Of a stretch of DNA of 49,816 nucleotides, positions 44,504-49,816 are shown piece after piece; position 1 is the stretch's first letter, and every line of letters begins with the position of its first letter. Origin of the DNA: an uncultured Prevotellaceae bacterium (GTDB taxonomy: Bacteria > Bacteroidota > Bacteroidia > Bacteroidales > Bacteroidaceae); assembly GCA_947176895.1 (NCBI GenBank), contig CAMWSK010000017.1, forward strand, positions 1 to 49,816. Direction: 5' to 3'. The notes under the pieces are model-generated. The model was not told where the DNA came from. It made no database searches and worked only from the letters and a program-made list of their open reading frames with translations. The position numbers were made by a program, and so were the translations under genes.

Positions 44504-46963
44504 ATGCCTAATAACGATATAGAACAGACATTTACCTTTATTCCCGAAATCAACACGGACACGGAAGAAACGCAGACTGTGGAAATTCCAGCCAAACTGG
44601 GCATCCTGCCTTTGCGTAACCTGGTAGCTTTTCCCCAGATGGTCTTGCCCGTGGTGGTGGGGCGTGCCAGTTCGCTACGGTTGGTGACCGAGGCCGCCAA
44701 CCGCAAAAACCTCATCGGCGTATTCGCACAAATGAACGCCTCGGTGGAGGATCCCGATATTGAAGACATGTACCGCATCGGCGTAGTGGCACACGTAGTC
44801 AAAATCATAAAAATGCCCGACGGCAACCATACCGTATTTCTTGATTGCATCGACAGAATCACCCTTACCGACTTGGAGACCAACGGCAAATATCTGGTAG
44901 GACAAGTGGAGCATATGGGCGAGGACCGAAGCACCGACATGGAATTTGACGTGCTGTGCGACATCATAAAATCACGGGCAGAGGATTTGATTGAGAGCAA
45001 CAACAACTTGTCCCGAGAGATGCTGACAGACTTCAAGGAAATACCCAACCATGGCGTCCTGCTTAGCATGCTCTGCACGTCGCTCCCCTTTACGGTGGAG
45101 ATCAAACAGGGGATGCTGAAAGCCCACTCGCTGAAGGAACGCGCCCGCAAACTGTTGCGCAACATCAACAATATGCAGTCGCTCATCAATCTGAGAACCA
45201 AGATTGAAGAGAAGACACAAAGCGACCTCAACAGCCAACAACGTGAATACTTCCTGCACCAGGAGATGAAACTCATTCAGGAAGAATTGGGCGGACCCAG
45301 TGCCACCAAAGATGTGGACTCCCTGCGTGAAAAAGCCAGGCAACTGAAGATGCCCGAAAATGTGCGCGACATTATCAACGATGAACTGGAAAAACTGCAG
45401 CGCATAAACCCTCAGAACCCGGACTACAATGTGCAGCTCAACTACCTGCAGACAGCTCTGTCGCTTCCTTGGGAGCGAGACACCAAAGACAACATGAACC
45501 TGCAAAACGCAGAAAAAACACTGAACCGCGACCACTATGGCATGGAAAAAGTGAAAGAACGTATCTTGGAACACCTGGCTGTTTTGAAGTTGCGAGACGA
45601 CATGCGCAGTCCCATCCTATGCCTATATGGTCCCCCGGGAGTAGGCAAGACCTCGTTGGGACGCAGCATCGCCGACGCCTTAAAACGCAAATACGTACGC
45701 GTATCCTTGGGCGGAGTGCATGACGAAAGCGAAATACGCGGACATCGGCGCACCTATATCGGCGCCATGCCCGGTCGTATTCTTAAGGGGATGGTAAAGG
45801 CCGGCAGCAGCAACCCCGTCTTCATCCTTGACGAAATCGACAAACTGAGCGGACAGACCGTAAACGGAGATCCCTCTTCCGCCCTGCTCGAAGTGCTTGA
45901 CCCCGAGCAAAACAGCGCCTTTCACGACAATTACCTGGACATCGACTATGACCTGAGCAAAGTCATGTTCATTGCTACGGCCAATGACATCTCACAGATT
46001 CCCCGCCCCTTGATGGACCGCATGGAAATGATTGAAGTGAGTGGCTATTGTACGGAAGAGAAAGTGGAAATCGCACGCAAGCATTTGGTTCCCAAAACGA
46101 AAGAAGCCAACGGACTGGATGACAGAAAGGATATCAAACTGTCGAAAGAAGTGATAGAATTCCTTATCGAACACTATACACGCGAGAGCGGTGTGCGAGG
46201 ATTGGAGAAACAACTGAGCAAGGTGTTCCGTAAGCTGGCTCTCGGCATTGCATCCTCTCCCGATGCCACCCCCATAAAAGTTAACGAAAAGAACATCGCA
46301 GAACTGATAGGCAAAGAACCATACAATCGCGACAAATATCAGGGAAACGAAGATGCCGGAGTGGTGACAGGACTGGCATGGACCAGTGTGGGAGGTGAAA
46401 TTCTTTTCATTGAAACCAGCATCAGCAAGGTTCGTGGCGGGAAACTGACCCTGACAGGCAACCTTGGCGACGTGATGAAGGAGAGTGCCATGCTGGCTGT
46501 GGAATACATCAAAGCTCATGCAGAAGAGCTGGATATCGACGCGCGATTCTTCGAACAATGGGGACTGCACGTGCACGTGCCCGAAGGGGCGACACCCAAG
46601 GACGGTCCATCAGCCGGTGTGACAATGGTCACCTCGATGGTGAGTTGCATCACCCAGCGTAAGGTGAGAAGCCACGTTGCCATGACGGGAGAAATCACCC
46701 TCCGGGGCAAAGTGTTGCCTGTGGGAGGAATCAAAGAGAAGATTCTGGCTGCCAAGCGTGCAGGCATCACCGAAATTGTGTTATGCCAAGAAAACAGAAA
46801 GGACATTGAGGAAATACCCGAGTTGTATCTGCGCGGCATAAACTTCCACTATGTGGAAAACGTGATGGAAGTGCTGGATTTCGCCCTTTTGAAAGAGAAA
46901 GTTAAAAACGCAAGAGTCTTTAAAATAGAAGAAAATGCAATTCCTGCTGGAAAAGACCTGTAG
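44504..46963 (+). CDS. lon: Lon protease
   Basis: The 819-residue ATP-dependent protease degrades misfolded and regulatory proteins. It has the substrate-binding LAN domain from about 30 (PLRNLVAFPQMVLPVVVGR), a coiled coil, the AAA+ module (Walker A GPPGVGKTS, Walker B VFILDEIDKL) and the C-terminal Ser-Lys protease domain (PKDGPSAGVTM with catalytic Ser; GGIKEKILAAKRAG with Lys). The open frame runs back to 44045 but crosses the divergent trmN6 gene and the -7 element; MPNNDIEQ gives normal length. tgt starts 29 bases before the end of lon. Confidence 0.96.
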   Translation: MPNNDIEQTFTFIPEINTDTEETQTVEIPAKLGILPLRNLVAFPQMVLPVVVGRASSLRLVTEAANRKNLIGVFAQMNASVEDPDIEDMYRIGVVAHVVKIIKMPDGNHTVFLDCIDRITLTDLETNGKYLVGQVEHMGEDRSTDMEFDVLCDIIKSRAEDLIESNNNLSREMLTDFKEIPNHGVLLSMLCTSLPFTVEIKQGMLKAHSLKERARKLLRNINNMQSLINLRTKIEEKTQSDLNSQQREYFLHQEMKLIQEELGGPSATKDVDSLREKARQLKMPENVRDIINDELEKLQRINPQNPDYNVQLNYLQTALSLPWERDTKDNMNLQNAEKTLNRDHYGMEKVKERILEHLAVLKLRDDMRSPILCLYGPPGVGKTSLGRSIADALKRKYVRVSLGGVHDESEIRGHRRTYIGAMPGRILKGMVKAGSSNPVFILDEIDKLSGQTVNGDPSSALLEVLDPEQNSAFHDNYLDIDYDLSKVMFIATANDISQIPRPLMDRMEMIEVSGYCTEEKVEIARKHLVPKTKEANGLDDRKDIKLSKEVIEFLIEHYTRESGVRGLEKQLSKVFRKLALGIASSPDATPIKVNEKNIAELIGKEPYNRDKYQGNEDAGVVTGLAWTSVGGEILFIETSISKVRGGKLTLTGNLGDVMKESAMLAVEYIKAHAEELDIDARFFEQWGLHVHVPEGATPKDGPSAGVTMVTSMVSCITQRKVRSHVAMTGEITLRGKVLPVGGIKEKILAAKRAGITEIVLCQENRKDIEEIPELYLRGINFHYVENVMEVLDFALLKEKVKNARVFKIEENAIPAGKDL

Positions 46964-48065
46964 AGACACCTGTGCCCGCACGGGCACACTGTTCACAGAT
47001 CATGGCGAGATTAAAACTCCCATCTTTATGCCTGTGGGCACCGTTGGCAGCGTGAAAGGCGTGATGGTGCGCGACCTGAAGGAGGAGGTGAAGGCTCAAA
47101 TCATCTTGGGCAACACCTATCATCTTTATCTTCGTCCGGGCACGGAAGTGCTGGAACAAGCCGGAGGACTGCACAAGTTCAACGGATGGGATCGCCCCAT
47201 CCTTACGGACAGCGGCGGCTTTCAGATATTCTCACTCACAGGCATTCGCAAGCTGACAGAGGAAGGGTGCATGTTCCGAAGCCATATCGACGGTTCAAAG
47301 CATTTCTTCTCTCCCGAACGGGTGATGGACATCGAGCGAAGCATCGGAGCCGATATTATCATGGCGTTGGACGAATGCCCTCCCGGCACCAGCGACTATG
47401 CTTATGCAAAAAAAAGTCTGGGGATGACCCACCGCTGGCTCGACCGCTGCATCAAACGGCTGAACGAGACAGAGCCCAAATATGGTTATCAACAAAGCCT
47501 GTTCCCCATTGTCCAAGGATGCACCTACGAAGACCTGCGACGCCAATCGGCAGAGTTCGTTGCCGAGAAAAACACCGACGGCATTGCCATCGGCGGCTTG
47601 GCCGTAGGCGAACCCGCCGAGGTAATGTACCGTATGATTGAAGTGGTCAACGGAATTCTTCCCCAAGAGAAACCTCGTTACCTGATGGGAGTAGGAACAC
47701 CCGCCAATATTCTGGAAGGAATCTCATTGGGAATAGATATGTTCGACTGCGTGATGCCGACCCGAAACGGACGCAACGCCATGTTGTTCACCAGCCAAGG
47801 CATCATGAATATGCGTAACAAGAAATGGGAAACGGATTTCTCTCCCATCGATCCTGAAGGAACAGCCAGTGTGGACTCTGTTTACACGAAAGCCTATCTC
47901 CACCACCTGTTCAAAGCACAAGAGTTGTTGGCATTGGAAATTGCGAGCATACACAATCTGGCTTTCTACGTGTGGCTCACCCAAGAAGCACGCAAACACA
48001 TTCAGGAGGGGGACTTTGCATCATGGAAAGAGCAAATGCTCAAACAAGTGCAAACGCGATTATAA
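46935..48065 (+). CDS. tgt: Queuine/preQ1 tRNA-guanine transglycosylase lacking zinc cysteines
   Basis: The 376-residue enzyme replaces G34 by preQ1 in GUN-anticodon tRNAs. Motifs are TPIFMPVGTVGSVKGV, the catalytic Asp92 in LTDSGGFQIFS, VQGCTYEDLR, and GVGTPANILEGISLGIDMFDCVMPTRNGRNA. Where most bacterial enzymes have a CxCxxC zinc site, this one reads EGTASVDSVYTKAYLHHL, with no Cys, though the later IASIHNL His is kept. The enzyme therefore likely holds this region together without zinc, which I think is usual in Bacteroidota. It overlaps lon by 29 bases and is followed after 19 bases by the LptF/G gene. Confidence 0.93.
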   Translation: MQFLLEKTCRDTCARTGTLFTDHGEIKTPIFMPVGTVGSVKGVMVRDLKEEVKAQIILGNTYHLYLRPGTEVLEQAGGLHKFNGWDRPILTDSGGFQIFSLTGIRKLTEEGCMFRSHIDGSKHFFSPERVMDIERSIGADIIMALDECPPGTSDYAYAKKSLGMTHRWLDRCIKRLNETEPKYGYQQSLFPIVQGCTYEDLRRQSAEFVAEKNTDGIAIGGLAVGEPAEVMYRMIEVVNGILPQEKPRYLMGVGTPANILEGISLGIDMFDCVMPTRNGRNAMLFTSQGIMNMRNKKWETDFSPIDPEGTASVDSVYTKAYLHHLFKAQELLALEIASIHNLAFYVWLTQEARKHIQEGDFASWKEQMLKQVQTRL

Positions 48066-48084
48066 ACCGTAGCAGGCTCCAGGC

Positions 48085-49188
48085 ATGACCATTCCCTTTC
48101 CCAAAAGGATAGACCGATATATAATAGGTAAGTTCCTACAGACCTATATATTTTCTATTCTGCTGATAATTAGCATTGCCGTTATTTTCGACTATAACGA
48201 CAACATCGACAAACTGACACAAGGAGGAGCCGGTCTGAAGACGATTATCTTCGACTATTATCTTAACTTCGTGCCATACTATGCCAACCTGTTCTCTGCA
48301 TTGTTTGTGTTCATCAGCGTCATCTTTTTCACAAGCAAACTGGCAGATAACAGCGAGATTATCGCCATGATTTCAGCCGGCATCAGCTTCCGCCGTCTGA
48401 TGGCGCCCTACCTGTTTACCGCAGCCCTGATTGCCGGAGCCAATTTCTATTTGGGAGCCACCATCATTCCCCGCGGGTCGGCAGAGCGATTGGAGTTCGA
48501 GAATAAATATAAGAGAAAAAAGAAAGACTCAACATTCTCCGATAATGTGATGATGCAGGTAGACAAGGGGGTCATCGCCTATGTTGGGCACTTTGACGGC
48601 CCGACAAAAACCGGCTACACCTTTTGGCTCGACAAGTTTGAGGGGAAGAAACTGGTATCACATCTTGAAGCCAGAAGAATCGTCTACGACAGCATCTCCA
48701 CCACACAATTTCATTGGAACCTGAGCAATGTAAAAATACGCGACCTGAGTGGAGAAAGAGAGCAAATCACGACGTACAACCAATTAGACAGTATCATCCA
48801 CATGGAGCCTCAGGATTTTCTGGTCACAAAAGGCTTACAAGAGACCATGACGAACAAGGAGCTGGTCAACGACATTGAACGAAAGAAAATCCGAGGAACC
48901 GGACAGTTGAAAGCCTTTCAAGTGGAATACTACAAACGCTATGCCTCTGCCTTTGCCGCTTTCATCATGACCATTATGGGAGCATCATTAAGCAGCCGGA
49001 AGCGAAAGGGAGGCATGGGATTCTCGCTTGGAGTAGGTCTCACGTTGAGTGTGACCTATATCTTCCTGCAAGGAATCTCCTCAAGTTTTGCCATCAATGC
49101 CAACGTGCCGGTAATACCGGCCGTATGGTTACCCAACGTGTTATTTACAATTATATCTATCTACTTATACAAGAAAGCACCAAGATAA
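48085..49188 (+). CDS. LptF/LptG family permease (YjgP/YjgQ)
   Basis: The 367-residue inner-membrane protein starts FPKRIDRYIIGKFLQTYIFSILLIISIAVI, with three more hydrophobic segments near 50-80, 100-120 and three at the C-terminus, and a periplasmic jelly-roll region between (about 130-265). This is the LptF/LptG layout of the ABC exporter that pulls lipopolysaccharide from the inner membrane. Which of the two it is cannot be decided; Bacteroidota sometimes have the pair unlinked. It follows tgt after 19 bases and precedes the helicase gene by 4 bases. Confidence 0.88.
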   Translation: MTIPFPKRIDRYIIGKFLQTYIFSILLIISIAVIFDYNDNIDKLTQGGAGLKTIIFDYYLNFVPYYANLFSALFVFISVIFFTSKLADNSEIIAMISAGISFRRLMAPYLFTAALIAGANFYLGATIIPRGSAERLEFENKYKRKKKDSTFSDNVMMQVDKGVIAYVGHFDGPTKTGYTFWLDKFEGKKLVSHLEARRIVYDSISTTQFHWNLSNVKIRDLSGEREQITTYNQLDSIIHMEPQDFLVTKGLQETMTNKELVNDIERKKIRGTGQLKAFQVEYYKRYASAFAAFIMTIMGASLSSRKRKGGMGFSLGVGLTLSVTYIFLQGISSSFAINANVPVIPAVWLPNVLFTIISIYLYKKAPR

Positions 49189-49192
49189 AAAC

Positions 49193-49816
49193 ATGGATTT
49201 CTACGACTTAGACCTAAACGACGACGTCCTTGATGCTTTGGACGACATGAATTTTATCGAGACAACCCCTATTCAAGAGAAAGCCATACCCGCCATCTTG
49301 GAGGGAAAAGACGTCATTGCCGTTGCCCAAACAGGAACAGGCAAGACGGCAGCTTTTCTGCTGCCCGTATTGAGCATGCTCCGCGACGGGAATTACCCCC
49401 AAGATGCCATCAATTGTGTCATCATGAGTCCCACCCGCGAACTCGCTCAGCAGATAGATCAGGCCATGCAGGGCTTTGCCTATTATCTGCCCGACGTGAG
49501 TTCTGTGGCTGTCTATGGAGGAAACGACGGGATTCGTTACGAGCAAGAGAAAAGAGGATTTGAACATGGGGCCAGCATCATCATTGCCACCCCCGGCCGG
49601 CTCATCTCTCACATCTCATTGGGAAACATAGACCTCTCCCATGTATCCTTTTTCATCCTCGACGAGGCCGACCGCATGCTGGATATGGGATTCAGCGAAG
49701 ACATCATGCAAATTGAGCGTAACCTGCCCAAAAAGCGCCAAACCATCATGTTCTCCGCCACCATGCCGGAAAAGATTTCCGAGTTGGCAAAGACCATCCT
49801 GACCGACCCCGTAGAG
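49193..49816 (+). CDS. DEAD-box RNA helicase (5' part, cut by window end)
   Basis: The frame opens with MDFYDLDLNDDVLDALDDMN and stays open for 208 codons to the window edge. It contains the Q motif (TTPIQEKAIP), motif I AQTGTGKTAAF, Ia SPTRELAQQ, Ib TPGRL, motif II LDEADRMLDMGF and motif III SAT, in order and spacing of RhlE/DeaD-type helicases. The second RecA-like domain lies beyond the window, so the exact member cannot be named. It begins 4 bases after the LptF/G stop. Confidence 0.93.
   Translation, partial: MDFYDLDLNDDVLDALDDMNFIETTPIQEKAIPAILEGKDVIAVAQTGTGKTAAFLLPVLSMLRDGNYPQDAINCVIMSPTRELAQQIDQAMQGFAYYLPDVSSVAVYGGNDGIRYEQEKRGFEHGASIIIATPGRLISHISLGNIDLSHVSFFILDEADRMLDMGFSEDIMQIERNLPKKRQTIMFSATMPEKISELAKTILTDPVE

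Overview
The window comes from a member of the Bacteroidota, most likely order Bacteroidales and perhaps a Prevotellaceae-type gut commensal; genus is not established. Support: intergenic promoters fit the Bacteroidota pattern (TTTG or TTG, about 20 bases, then TAnnTTTG), Shine-Dalgarno sites are mostly weak, and the gene set is typical of the group (HmuYRSTUV heme locus, DUF4491, type IX secretion plug-like protein, serine palmitoyltransferase, six-bladed beta-propeller lipoprotein, zinc-site-less Tgt). Most of it is ordinary chromosome with about 39 protein genes and one tRNA. There is no rRNA, CRISPR array, insertion sequence or prophage.

Layout. 1-2.1 kb: two lipoproteins, the second perhaps cut short at the window edge. 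2.1-6.3 kb: OmpA-like protein, AmpG-like transporter, ProS, all on the minus strand. 6.4-9.1 kb (plus): glycine-zipper OmpA lipoprotein, T9SS plug-like protein, TRIC-type channel. 9.2-11.3 kb (minus): a four-gene overlapping operon coding for a secreted protein, an HprK-like kinase, a SipW-like peptidase and a PqqD-like protein; its function is unknown. 11.3-11.8 kb: a non-coding interval with a stable hairpin, a possible 24-residue membrane peptide and a repeat array. 11.8-21.0 kb (minus): heme-uptake operon (calycin lipoprotein, HmuY, HmuR, HmuS, HmuT, HmuU, HmuV). 21.4 kb: tRNA-Pro. 21.5-23.9 kb (minus): glucosaminidase/LysM, DUF4491, MATE. 24.0-29.3 kb (plus): cytidine deaminase, ABC-F, GrpE, DnaJ, FolC. 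29.4-33.0 kb (plus): galactose operon galM, sugar/H+ symporter, galK. 33.5-36.0 kb (plus): transketolase and RpiB. Then come a family 2 glycosyltransferase (minus), a large GH20 hexosaminidase (plus), serine palmitoyltransferase (minus) facing a lipid kinase (plus), TrmN6 (minus), and lon, tgt, lptF/G and a DEAD-box helicase cut by the window end (plus).

How genes work together. HmuY and HmuR capture heme and bring it across the outer membrane. HmuS is a membrane-anchored CobN-like chelatase reported to remove iron from heme. HmuT, HmuU and HmuV look like a membrane complex with an ExbB/TolQ-type channel. galM, the symporter and galK bring in and phosphorylate galactose; transketolase and RpiB serve the non-oxidative pentose phosphate pathway.

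The least explained signal is a family of intergenic repeats at four places (about 1.96-2.05, 11.71-11.80, 21.17-21.29 and 33.30-33.38 kb). Each has three or four copies of a 16-base dyad (AAACAT-N4-ATGTTT) spaced 21-22 bases apart, flanked by a GCG-containing element ending exactly 15 bases from the array. Two of the arrays bracket the heme operon. I know of no description of this element. The PqqD/peptidase/kinase operon is the second candidate for an undescribed system.
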